From contig JALUVW010000067.1 of NCBI GenBank assembly GCA_027020105.1, positions 1 through 11,195 on the forward strand: a DNA stretch of 11,195 nucleotides, read 5' to 3'. Of the stretch, positions 1 to 6,491 are shown in pieces. The notes under the pieces are model-generated. The model was not told the origin of the DNA. It saw only the letters and a list, made by a program, of their open reading frames with translations, and did no database searches. Made by a program: the position numbers and the translations under genes. Position 1 is the first letter of the stretch. Every line of letters begins with the position of its first letter. The DNA is from Candidatus Falkowiibacteriota bacterium. GTDB lineage: Bacteria > Patescibacteriota > Patescibacteriia > Patescibacteriales > SZUA-104.

Positions 1-175
1 ACGAGGCACTGCCTCGTCTCTACGGGTGAACGCCGTGATAACATCGCCGAAACGAGGCACTGCCTCGTCTCTACGGGTGAACGCCGTGATAACATCGCCG
101 AAACGAGGCACTGCCTCGTCTCTACGGGTGAACGCCGTGATAACATCGCCGAAACGAGGCATGCCCCGTCTCTAC
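1..175. repeat. 51-bp tandem repeat, three full copies plus a partial fourth
   Basis: Identical copies occupy 1-51, 52-102 and 103-153. A partial, diverged copy occupies 154-175, with one base deleted and one T-to-C change. The array may continue left of the window. Each unit opens with a perfect 7-bp inverted repeat, ACGAGGC-ACT-GCCTCGT, able to form a hairpin or cruciform. The period is 17 codons, so the frame is kept, and the frame leading into the methyltransferase has no stop in the unit. There are no variable spacers, so it is not a CRISPR array. Confidence 0.95.
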
Positions 176-744
176 TGGATCCTTTTTGCGGGTCGGGCAC
201 GATTTTAACCGAAGCGTTGTTAATGGGATACGGCAATGTCATTGGAGCGGACATTTCCGAAAAGGCGGTTGAGGACACGAAAAAAAATATCGCGTGGATA
301 AAAAACAATTTTCAATTTTCAATTTTCAATTTTCAATTATTTAATAAAAGCGTTCTGGAATTATCTAAATTTATCAAGCCAAAATCAATTGACGCTGTCG
401 TCACGGAGCCGTATTTGGGGCCGCAGAGAGGAAAGGTTGATTTTAACAAAACAATTAAAGAGCTGGAGGATTTATACGGCAAGAGTTTGGCTGAATTTAA
501 AAAAGTGTTAAAACCGGGCGGGCGGGTTGTGATGGTATGGCCGGTGTTTCAGGTAACAAGCAACAGGCAACCGGAAACAAAACGCGTAACGCCAGACATA
601 AATGGATTTAAAATAGTTAATCCGATTTTGTCCGACTTGCGTGGAAATGCTATAATTAAATTAACCGATAGAAACACGATTATTTACGGCAGGAAGGGCC
701 AAAAGGTCTGGCGGGAAATTGTGGTTTTGGAAGCAACCCAATAA
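1..744 (+). CDS. TRM11/UPF0020-type RNA methyltransferase, 5' end beyond window
   Basis: SAM-dependent methyltransferase of the group that N2-methylates guanine in tRNA (TRM11/TrmG10-like, UPF0020 fold); family from motifs, substrate inferred. The frame is open from base 1 to the TAA at 742-744, giving 247 residues here; the start lies outside the window. Residues 58-67 read LLDPFCGSGT, the SAM-binding motif I, followed by an acidic strand end (IGADIS). The catalytic motif IV is TEPYLGP at residues 135-141, where relatives have DPPY or TEPY. LKPGGRVV follows. Any N-terminal THUMP-like domain would be upstream. Oddities: residues 1-51 are three copies of TRHCLVSTGERRDNIAE encoded by a 51-bp tandem repeat directly before motif I, and two heptamer micro-repeats (306-338, 552-579) lie inside the gene. 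An ATG at 217 is too late, as it would remove motif I. It converges on ychF with a 4-bp gap. Confidence 0.75.
   Translation, partial: TRHCLVSTGERRDNIAETRHCLVSTGERRDNIAETRHCLVSTGERRDNIAETRHAPSLLDPFCGSGTILTEALLMGYGNVIGADISEKAVEDTKKNIAWIKNNFQFSIFNFQLFNKSVLELSKFIKPKSIDAVVTEPYLGPQRGKVDFNKTIKELEDLYGKSLAEFKKVLKPGGRVVMVWPVFQVTSNRQPETKRVTPDINGFKIVNPILSDLRGNAIIKLTDRNTIIYGRKGQKVWREIVVLEATQ
306..338. repeat. Heptamer micro-repeat CAATTTT, 4.7 copies, within the methyltransferase
   Basis: Four perfect tandem copies of CAATTTT plus CAATT. The unit length is not a multiple of three, so the array cycles through the frames and encodes an aromatic stretch, QFSIFNFQLF, between motif I and motif IV. Gain or loss of one unit would shift the frame. 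It looks like an insert in a loop of the fold. Confidence 0.9.
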
Positions 745-748
745 AACA

Positions 749-1825
749 TTATTTGTTAACCAAAAAATTACAAACATCTCCGTCTCGCACAACATAGTCC
801 TTGCCCTCTGTCCTGATCAGGCCCTTTTCTTTGGCCTTGGCTTCGCCGCCGGCTTCAATGAATTTTTCCCAGTTAACGACTTCGGCGCGTATGAAGCCCT
901 TTTCAAAATCGGTATGGATTACGCCGGCCGCGGCCGGGGCTTTGTCGCCGCGTTTAATCGTCCATGCTCGGGTTTCGTCGGGTCCGGTCGTAAAAAAAGT
1001 GATTAAGCCGAGCAAATTATACGAGGCCTTTATTAACTTATCCAGACCGCTCTCGTTTAGTCCCAGCTCTTTAATGTATTCGGCTTGCTCTTCTTCCGGC
1101 AGGCTCGCGATTTCTTCCTCCAGTTTGGCGTTTATCCTGATTATCTCGCCGTCCCAGCCCAAACTTTCTTCCTCCTCCTTTGTTGAGGAAGAATCAGAGT
1201 TTGAGTTTAAAACATATATAATCGGCTTAACGGTGAGAAGGTTAAGTTTTTTTACTTCTTTTTTTTCGTCTTCGTTCAGCTCCAAGCCCCTGATCGCTTT
1301 GCCGTCTTCCAATTCTCTTTTTAATTTTTCCAGCAATTCTTTTAATTTAATCGTTTCTTTGTCGCCGCTTTTCGCCTCCTTGGAAACCTTTGCCAGCCGT
1401 TTTTCAACCGTGGACAAGTCGGCGAAAATCAACTCAAGATTTATCGTTTCCCTGTCTCCTTCCGGGTCTATCCGTCCGTCAACATGAACGATATCCGTGT
1501 TTTCAAATTCGCGGACAACTTCGCAAATGGCGTCGCACTCCCTGATGTGCGATAAAAATTTATTGCCCAGGCCCTCGCCTTTGTGCGCGCCCTTGACCAG
1601 CCCGGCGATGTCCGTGAATTCAATCACGGTCGGGATTATTTTCTTGGGGCGCGACACCGCCGCCAATTTCGCCAGCCGCCCGTCCGGCACTTCCACCACG
1701 CCGACATTGGGCTCAATGGTGCAGAAAGGATAATTTGAGGCCTCGGCCCGTTTTTTGGTTATGGCATTGAATAAAGTTGATTTTCCCACATTGGGCAAAC
1801 CGACAATGCCGATGGATAAAGGCAT
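749..1825 (-). CDS. ychF: YchF/OLA1-type ribosome-binding ATPase
   Basis: TRAFAC-class P-loop protein of the Obg-related YchF family, which binds ribosomes and hydrolyses ATP in preference to GTP (family knowledge). Counting from the ATG at 1823-1825 there are 358 residues, close to the usual size of about 360. Residues 9-17 are the P-loop GLPNVGKST. The switch II region reads EFTDIAGLVKGAHKGEGLG. The central part is a charged coiled coil, and the C-terminal TGS domain ends with the typical TEGKDYVVRDGDVCNFLVNK. The start was chosen because family members begin M-x-L-S-I-G-I-V-G-L-P. In-frame ATGs at 1832-1834 and 1853-1855 would add 3 or 10 residues, and no clear Shine-Dalgarno site separates them. 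The loop after the G4-like strand (VLNSNSDSSSTKEEEE) is longer and more acidic/serine-rich than I expect. A weak promoter lies at 1874-1902. Confidence 0.93.
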   Translation of the reverse strand: MPLSIGIVGLPNVGKSTLFNAITKKRAEASNYPFCTIEPNVGVVEVPDGRLAKLAAVSRPKKIIPTVIEFTDIAGLVKGAHKGEGLGNKFLSHIRECDAICEVVREFENTDIVHVDGRIDPEGDRETINLELIFADLSTVEKRLAKVSKEAKSGDKETIKLKELLEKLKRELEDGKAIRGLELNEDEKKEVKKLNLLTVKPIIYVLNSNSDSSSTKEEEESLGWDGEIIRINAKLEEEIASLPEEEQAEYIKELGLNESGLDKLIKASYNLLGLITFFTTGPDETRAWTIKRGDKAPAAAGVIHTDFEKGFIRAEVVNWEKFIEAGGEAKAKEKGLIRTEGKDYVVRDGDVCNFLVNK

Positions 1826-1873
1826 AAAATTCATTCCCGGGGATAATCCCGGCATTGGTTAACATGTTTTAAT

Positions 1874-1902
1874 TTTATACCACAGTATTGCCAATAATGC
1901 AA
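1874..1902 (-). promoter_or_regulatory. Possible sigma-70 promoter of ychF
   Basis: On the minus strand TTGCAT (1897-1902) is followed after 17 nt by TATAAA (1874-1879, within TATAAAAT). The -10 is good and the -35 poor. Transcription would begin near 1866, giving a leader of about 40 nt to the chosen start. Confidence 0.4.
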
Positions 1903-1952
1903 AACAAATCGGCGAAAACGCTCCCGTATTCGCCTGACGGATAAAATATGTA

Positions 1953-1986
1953 GGGGCGCGGAAAAATCGTTTTCGCCGAACGCCCC
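1953..1986. repeat. Imperfect GC-rich inverted repeat between ychF and manC
   Basis: GGGGCG (1953-1958) pairs with CGCCCC (1981-1986). An inner stem GAAAA/TTTTC (1961-1965 with 1970-1974) closes on ATCG. No T-tract follows on the plus strand, so it does not look like a terminator. It lies just upstream of the manC promoter and resembles small dispersed palindromic elements; no second copy is in this window. Confidence 0.5.
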
Positions 1987-1999
1987 GAATTAACAACGG

Positions 2000-2026
2000 T
2001 TGACTATATCGGAATTATGATATAAT
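2000..2026 (+). promoter_or_regulatory. sigma-70 promoter with extended -10, upstream of manC
   Basis: TTGACT (2000-2005) and TATAAT (2021-2026), the latter preceded by TG-A, which makes an extended -10. The spacer is short at 15 nt, and an extended -10 can compensate for that. Transcription would start near 2033, giving a leader of about 50 nt. Confidence 0.65.
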
Positions 2027-2082
2027 CTATAACAATATTATTCCAAACCTTAAACTTTCAGCTTTAATTTTTGACTTACTTT

Positions 2083-3453
2083 ATGTACAGCATAATTCTC
2101 TGCGGCGGCTCGGGCACGCGACTTTGGCCGTTGTCGCGCAAAAATTTTCCCAAGCAGTTTCTGAACCTCTATAGCGACAAATCGCTGTTGCAGGAGACTT
2201 TTTCGCGTATGAAAAAAATAATGCCGGCCGATAATATTGTTTTGGTCACGAACGAGAAAAATTATTTTAACGTGGCCAATCAGATTAGAGAGATTGACAA
2301 GGATTTTAACGTAAAGCAAATTTTAACCGAGCCGGCCAGCCTAAACACTCTTCCGGCCACCGTTTACGCGCTTAAATACTTGCTTGAAGTAAAAAAGATC
2401 AGCCCCGACTCTCCCGTGATAATGCTGCCGTCCGACCATTATATAGGCAACGAAGAGGCGTATTTGAGCTTGTTAAAAACCGTTATGGAAAACATCGTGG
2501 ACAATATCGTGACAATCGGCATTACGCCGACAAAGCCGGAAACGGGATACGGCTACATTAAAAAAGGGAAAAAGGGGGACGGATATTTTAAGGTTGACGA
2601 GTTTATTGAAAAACCGGATATGGACGCCGCCGTCATATATGTTCACACCGGGCAGTATGTATGGAATTCGGGAATGTATATTTTCACGCCGAAAACGTTA
2701 ACGGGCGAGCTGGAAAAACACGCGCCGGAAACATATTCTTTGTTTATGAAGCCTCCGAGGGAGTTTATGGATAAGTTTTCCGATTTGCCCGCCGTGTCAA
2801 TTGACACGGGCATTTCGGAAAAATCCGATAAAATAATCGTTGTGGAAGGCGGATTTGAGTGGAGCGATATCGGGTCGTTTGACAGTTTGGCCGAAATTAC
2901 CGGAAACGAGAAAAACGCCAAGCATATCAGCTTGGATTCAAAAAATATTTTTATCCATAGCGCCAATAATCGCTTAATCGCGACTTCCGGCGTGGAAGAT
3001 TTGATTATCGTGGAAAATAATGACAGTATTTTAATACAAAAGAAAGGCAAAAGCAACGATATTAAAAAAATCGTCGAGTATCTGGACAGGCATAATTACA
3101 ACGAAGCGGAGCACAACATAATCGTCCATCGTCCGTGGGGAAAATACGAAGTGTTGATTGAGGAACCCGGCGTGAAAGCCAAGAAAATAACGGTTTATCC
3201 CGGGGCTAAACTGAGTCTGCAGTATCATTACCACCGCGCCGAGCATTGGGTGGTTGTGCGCGGAACGGCGAAAATCATCAACGGGGAAAAAGAGATATTT
3301 TTAAAGGAGAATGAAAGCGCCTTCATTCCCGCCATGAACAAACACCGGCTGGAAAATCCGGGCAAGACAAATTTGGAAATAATAGAAGTCCAAACCGGAA
3401 GATACACGGGAGAGGATGATATTGTTCGGCTTGACGACGAATACAACAGATGA
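2083..3453 (+). CDS. manC: Mannose-1-phosphate guanylyltransferase / mannose-6-phosphate isomerase
   Basis: Bifunctional cytosolic enzyme making GDP-mannose for surface glycans or glycoproteins: GTP plus mannose-1-phosphate gives GDP-mannose, and the C-terminal cupin isomerises fructose-6-phosphate and mannose-6-phosphate (family knowledge). It has 456 residues, close to the usual 450-480. The nucleotidyltransferase signature GGSGTRLWPLSR is at residues 8-19, followed by PKQF. PSDHYI, GYGYIKKG, FIEKPD and WNSGMYIF follow in the normal order. The type II isomerase cupin begins near HRPWGKYEV (349) and carries SLQYHYHRAEHWVVVRGTA (378-396), with metal-ligand residues Q380, H382 and E387. The ATG at 2083 fits the family start; a TTG four codons earlier (2071) is less likely. 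No Shine-Dalgarno site is evident. It stands alone, with its own promoter and terminator and no glycan genes beside it. Confidence 0.95.
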   Translation: MYSIILCGGSGTRLWPLSRKNFPKQFLNLYSDKSLLQETFSRMKKIMPADNIVLVTNEKNYFNVANQIREIDKDFNVKQILTEPASLNTLPATVYALKYLLEVKKISPDSPVIMLPSDHYIGNEEAYLSLLKTVMENIVDNIVTIGITPTKPETGYGYIKKGKKGDGYFKVDEFIEKPDMDAAVIYVHTGQYVWNSGMYIFTPKTLTGELEKHAPETYSLFMKPPREFMDKFSDLPAVSIDTGISEKSDKIIVVEGGFEWSDIGSFDSLAEITGNEKNAKHISLDSKNIFIHSANNRLIATSGVEDLIIVENNDSILIQKKGKSNDIKKIVEYLDRHNYNEAEHNIIVHRPWGKYEVLIEEPGVKAKKITVYPGAKLSLQYHYHRAEHWVVVRGTAKIINGEKEIFLKENESAFIPAMNKHRLENPGKTNLEIIEVQTGRYTGEDDIVRLDDEYNR

Positions 3454-3459
3454 CCGCCG

Positions 3460-3475
3460 TCGGGCGTTCGCCCGA
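3460..3475. repeat. Perfect short hairpin just after manC
   Basis: TCGGGCGTTCGCCCGA is fully self-complementary except for the two central T residues. It starts 7 nt after the manC stop and is not followed by a T-tract. It may stabilise the mRNA 3' end or act with the terminator at 3501-3526. Confidence 0.55.
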
Positions 3476-3500
3476 TTGAAATTTTGCTTATTCGCGAAAG

Positions 3501-3526
3501 ACCGTCGCTTGAGCCGGCGGTTTTTT
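3501..3526 (+). terminator. Rho-independent terminator of manC
   Basis: ACCGTCG (3501-3507) pairs with CGGCGGT (3515-3521), with one G-U pair and a 7-nt loop, followed by a run of six T from 3521. It separates manC from the csoR promoter. Confidence 0.75.
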
Positions 3527-3552
3527 CGTTTAACGGCGCAAAGCATTACGCC

Positions 3553-3581
3553 TTGACAGAGATTTTCACGGGAGTTATACT
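3553..3581 (+). promoter_or_regulatory. Consensus sigma-70 promoter of the copper cluster
   Basis: TTGACA (3553-3558), a 17-nt spacer and TATACT (3576-3581). The -35 is perfect and the -10 matches five of six. Transcription would begin near 3588, directly before the dyad at 3591-3609, so a bound repressor would block initiation. Confidence 0.85.
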
Positions 3582-3590
3582 GTTTGTATA

Positions 3591-3609
3591 CCTATACCCT
3601 AGGTACAGG
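3591..3609. promoter_or_regulatory. Probable CsoR operator dyad
   Basis: CCTATACC-CTA-GGTACAGG is an inverted repeat with 7 of 8 arm positions matching. The core TACCCTAGGTA resembles the TACCC-centred dyads bound by CsoR proteins (known for the family). It covers about +3 to +21 of the transcript and ends 17 nt before the csoR ATG. I see no second copy upstream of copZ or copA, so control of those genes would depend on read-through from this promoter. Confidence 0.7.
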
Positions 3610-3626
3610 ATAAAGCATAATTGATT

Positions 3627-3911
3627 ATGGTTAAAAAATATTCCAAAAAACCCGTTAAAAAAGAGGATATAGTCAGGAGATTGAAAATAATTGACGGCCA
3701 TTTGAAAAAAGTTATTCAGATGGTGGAGGACGACAAATACTGTATTGACATTCTGCAGCAGAGCGCGGCGGTGCAAAGCGCCCTCAAGCAAGCCGACCAG
3801 CTTCTTTTGCACAATCACCTTCATTGCTGCGTTGCCGACGCGATTAAAAGCAATAAGGGCGAGAAGGCGATTTTGGAGCTGCTGCGGATTTTTAAAAAAA
3901 TAAGAACTTAA
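3627..3911 (+). CDS. csoR: CsoR-family copper-sensing repressor
   Basis: Small all-helical DNA-binding repressor of the CsoR/RcnR/FrmR family (DUF156); Cu(I) binding releases it from its operator (family knowledge). It has 94 residues, the usual size. C39, H64 and C68 have exactly the spacing of the Cu(I) ligands C36-H61-C65 of the Mycobacterium tuberculosis protein. The second-shell Tyr (Y38) and Glu (E84) also fall at matching offsets. This points to copper rather than nickel/cobalt (RcnR) or formaldehyde (FrmR). The common GQ in helix 1 is GH here (IIDGHLKK), and extra H62, H66 and C67 flank the site. ATG 3627 was chosen; a TTG at 3621 is possible, with AGGA 10 nt before it. It heads the copper cluster and probably represses itself through the dyad at 3591-3609. 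Confidence 0.9.
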   Translation: MVKKYSKKPVKKEDIVRRLKIIDGHLKKVIQMVEDDKYCIDILQQSAAVQSALKQADQLLLHNHLHCCVADAIKSNKGEKAILELLRIFKKIRT

Positions 3912-3950
3912 TATTAACGCGAAAATTTAATTATTTATTATAATCCAATC

Positions 3951-3987
3951 TCAAAAGTCAATGATAATTTTTATTTTTCACTTTTGA
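3951..3987. promoter_or_regulatory. Inverted repeat in the copZ leader
   Basis: TCAAAAGT (3951-3958) and ACTTTTGA (3980-3987) form a perfect 8-bp stem with an AT-rich 21-nt loop, ending 16 nt before the copZ start. A -10-like TATAAT (3939-3944) lies just upstream, without a recognisable -35. This could be an mRNA stem or a protein site. Confidence 0.4.
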
Positions 3988-4003
3988 TGTTGGAATTAAT
4001 TTT

Positions 4004-4219
4004 ATGCCGCAAGAAAACATCACTTTGCCAATTTCCGGAATGACCTGCGCGTCATGCGCGATGACAATTGAGAACGCCTTGAAGAAGGTGGACGGCGTCA
4101 TCAGCGCCAATGTCAATATCGCCACCGAAAAAGCGACCGTGGAGTATGACAGCGAAAAAGTTGGCGTAGACCGGATTAAAGAGGCGATTAATAGCACGGG
4201 GTACACGGTTGAAGAATAG
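4004..4219 (+). CDS. copZ: Copper chaperone, single heavy-metal-associated (HMA) domain
   Basis: A 71-residue HMA-fold protein that carries Cu(I) in the cytosol and hands it to the Cu+ ATPase or to CsoR (family knowledge). The metal loop is GMTCASC at residues 12-18, with C15 and C18 as ligands. The rest follows the family pattern: TIENALKKVDGVISANVNIATEKATVEYD, then the second helix and GYTVEE. The ATG at 4004 has only a weak GGAA upstream. It lies 92 nt after csoR and 130 nt before copA. The copA product has no N-terminal HMA domain, so this protein may stand in for it. Between this gene and copA an 11-bp direct repeat TTATAATTTTA (4240-4250 and 4318-4328) contains -10-like hexamers. Confidence 0.93.
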   Translation: MPQENITLPISGMTCASCAMTIENALKKVDGVISANVNIATEKATVEYDSEKVGVDRIKEAINSTGYTVEE

Positions 4220-4349
4220 CAAGTAAAAAAATTTCTCAATTATAATTTTAAGCGTAAGCGCGAGCAAATAACAACAAAACAAGCATAAGCGTTTTGGGAG
4301 CCTAAATTTGCCGGATATTATAATTTTAGAAAATAAAAATTAGAAATAT

Positions 4350-6398
4350 ATGATCCATAACAAAAAAGACGATTCTCTTTCAAGGGACGAGAGAAAGGTA
4401 AGAGACGCCGGTTTCAAGATGTGGGGAGCATGGGCATTTACCGCGCCGATTATCGTTTGGATGCTTTTTGAAATGAGCGGCCGCGTTTGGCCCAGCCGGT
4501 TTGTTTTTGATTTGGGAATGATTGTTTTGGCGACGCCAGTTATGTTTTGGCTGGGCAAAAGCACTCTGCGTTCGGCATGGATAGCCGTGTCCCACAAAAA
4601 CGCCAATATGGACGTGCTGATCACTCTCGGGACGGTTGTTTCTTATTTGACCGGATTTGCTTCCTTGTTTTCATCTTTGGCCAATTACGCCGGCGTGGCG
4701 GCGATGATTATGGCCTTTCATTTGACCGGCCGTTACGTGGAGGTTAAAGCCAAGGGACGGGCTTCGCAAGCCATTAAAAAATTATTGGAGCTTGGCGCCA
4801 AAACGGCCAAGATTATTGTTGACGGAAAAGAAAAAGAGGTGCCGATTGAAGAAGTTAAATTAAACGACATTATGATTGTGCGTCCGGGCGAGAAAATACC
4901 GACCGACGGACTGATTATTGAGGGGCAAAGCGCCATTGACGAGTCAATGGCGACCGGCGAATCAATGCCGGTTAAGCGAAAAGTCGGCGACGAGGTTATC
5001 GGCGCCACCATAAACCAAAACGGGCTGTTAAAAGTAAAAGCGACCAAGGTCGGCCAGGATACGTTTTTGTCCCAAGTTATTAAAATGGTGGAGGAATTGC
5101 AAGGATCCAAAGTGCCTATTCAAGAATTCGCCGACAAGGTAACCGGTTATTTCGTGCCGGTGGTTTTGGGCATTTCCGCCGTAACATTTGTTTCGTGGCT
5201 GATATTTCCCGACAGCTTGGGCGCGATAGGCGTTTGGGCGCAAGATTTTTTGCCATGGGTTACGCCCGGATTGGGGGCTTTAACCGCGGCCATATTCGCC
5301 ACCGTGGCGGTGCTGGTCATCGCTTGCCCTTGCGCTTTGGGCCTGGCCACGCCGACGGCTTTGATGGTTGGCAGCGGATTGGGAGCGGAGCATGGAATTT
5401 TAATCCGCAGCGGCGAGGCGATTCAGACAATGAAAGATCTTAAGGTTGTTGTGTTTGACAAAACGGGCACGATTACCAAAGGCAAGCCGGAAATCACGGA
5501 TATAGTTAAAAGCCAAAAGTCAAAATTTGAAGACCGGGAATTATTGCGAATGGCGGCATCGCTGGAAAACGCCTCCGAGCATCCGCTGGGGCAAGCCATC
5601 GTCAATAAGGCGAAAGACGATAAGCTGGAGCTGCTGCCGGTTGACAAATTTGAGTCAATAACGGGGCGCGGCATTAAAGGATTGTTAACGATTGGCAATC
5701 GGCAATCAACGGTTTTAATCGGCAATGAAAAACTGATGCGAAATTTCAATATTGAAATTGACGCTAAAATAAAACAAAGAAAGGGAGAGCTGGAGGATGA
5801 GGCGAAGACCGCCATGCTGGTAAGCGTTGATAACGCGCTGGCCGGAATAATCGCGGTGGCCGACACGATAAAAGATGATTCCGTTGAGGCCATCGCGCGC
5901 CTGAAAGAAATCGGCGTGAAAACCGCCATCATAACCGGCGACAACAAGAGAACGGGAGAGGCGATAGCCAAGAAAGTGGGAATTGACGAAGTGCTGGCCG
6001 AAGTATTGCCGCACCAGAAGGTTGAAGAAGTGCAAAGACTGCAAAAAGAGCATGGCATTGTCGCCATGGTCGGCGACGGCATTAACGACGCGCCGGCGCT
6101 AAAGCAAGCCAATGTGGGCATTGCCATCGGCACCGGCACCGACATTGCCATTGAAGCGGCCGACGTTACCTTGGTGTCCGGCCGGATTATCGGCGTGGTC
6201 AGGGCGATTAAACTCTCCCAAGCCACTTTTAAAAAAATAAAACAAAATCTGTATTGGGCTTTTGGCTATAATATCGCCGCCATTCCTCTGGCAATGGCGG
6301 GATTATTGCATCCGGTTATCGCCGAGATCGCCATGGCGACAAGTTCAATCAGCGTAATCACAAACGCCAACAGCCTTCGCAGAGTGAAACTGGACTGA
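4350..6398 (+). CDS. copA: Cu+-exporting P1B-type ATPase
   Basis: Membrane ATPase that pumps Cu(I) out of the cytosol. It has 682 residues, shorter than most CopA proteins because the N-terminal HMA domain is missing. Actuator motif TGES is at 202-205, the ion-path CPC at 326-328, the phosphorylated aspartate D370 in DKTGT, SEHPL in the nucleotide domain, and GDGIND at 575-580. The last helices carry YN (640-641) and MATSS (662-666), the membrane ligands of the Cu+ (P1B-1) class, so copper is favoured over zinc or cadmium. Two micro-repeats lie in the nucleotide domain, at 5505-5525 (VKSQKSK) and 5694-5707 (GNRQS). The ATG at 4350 was chosen as the first in frame; it has no clear Shine-Dalgarno site. 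A TATAAT at 4319-4324 could be a minor promoter. Confidence 0.95.
   Translation: MIHNKKDDSLSRDERKVRDAGFKMWGAWAFTAPIIVWMLFEMSGRVWPSRFVFDLGMIVLATPVMFWLGKSTLRSAWIAVSHKNANMDVLITLGTVVSYLTGFASLFSSLANYAGVAAMIMAFHLTGRYVEVKAKGRASQAIKKLLELGAKTAKIIVDGKEKEVPIEEVKLNDIMIVRPGEKIPTDGLIIEGQSAIDESMATGESMPVKRKVGDEVIGATINQNGLLKVKATKVGQDTFLSQVIKMVEELQGSKVPIQEFADKVTGYFVPVVLGISAVTFVSWLIFPDSLGAIGVWAQDFLPWVTPGLGALTAAIFATVAVLVIACPCALGLATPTALMVGSGLGAEHGILIRSGEAIQTMKDLKVVVFDKTGTITKGKPEITDIVKSQKSKFEDRELLRMAASLENASEHPLGQAIVNKAKDDKLELLPVDKFESITGRGIKGLLTIGNRQSTVLIGNEKLMRNFNIEIDAKIKQRKGELEDEAKTAMLVSVDNALAGIIAVADTIKDDSVEAIARLKEIGVKTAIITGDNKRTGEAIAKKVGIDEVLAEVLPHQKVEEVQRLQKEHGIVAMVGDGINDAPALKQANVGIAIGTGTDIAIEAADVTLVSGRIIGVVRAIKLSQATFKKIKQNLYWAFGYNIAAIPLAMAGLLHPVIAEIAMATSSISVITNANSLRRVKLD
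5505..5525. repeat. Degenerate heptamer micro-repeat in copA
   Basis: GTTAAAA, GCCAAAA and GTCAAAA in tandem encode VKSQKSK between the phosphorylation site and the HP motif, where surface loops of the nucleotide domain vary in length. It is the same period as the arrays at 306, 552, 5694 and 7814. Confidence 0.7.
5694..5707. repeat. Tandem heptamer GGCAATC in copA
   Basis: Two perfect copies of GGCAATC, with a related CGGCAAT at 5720-5726. The stretch reads IGNRQSTVLIGNEK, in which IGN occurs twice, as if the segment had been duplicated before the conserved VLIGN motif. Confidence 0.6.
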
Positions 6399-6491
6399 TA
6401 AATTAATTACCATAAAATAAAACGCGGAAAAATATTGTTCCAACGCGCGACGCTTTGTCGGGGAAAATATTTCTTCGCGGCGGAAATTTAT

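Noticed and set aside
1..175. CRISPR array
   Set aside because: The 51-bp units are contiguous and identical over their whole length, with no variable spacers.
26..208. A 60-residue open frame within the 51-bp repeats
   Set aside because: It is open only because the period is a multiple of three. It ends soon after the repeats, while another frame continues into the methyltransferase.
801..1487. Long plus-strand open frame opposite ychF
   Set aside because: It is Ser/Phe-rich, antisense to a clearly conserved gene, and has no recognisable domain.
3627..3911. Nickel/cobalt (RcnR) or sulfide (CstR) sensor instead of a copper sensor
   Set aside because: The Cys-25-His-4-Cys spacing with matching Tyr and Glu second-shell residues fits Cu(I) CsoR, and the neighbours are copZ and copA.
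5423..6226. Long minus-strand open frame opposite copA
   Set aside because: It is a low-complexity Ser/Ala/Ile shadow of the ATPase coding strand.
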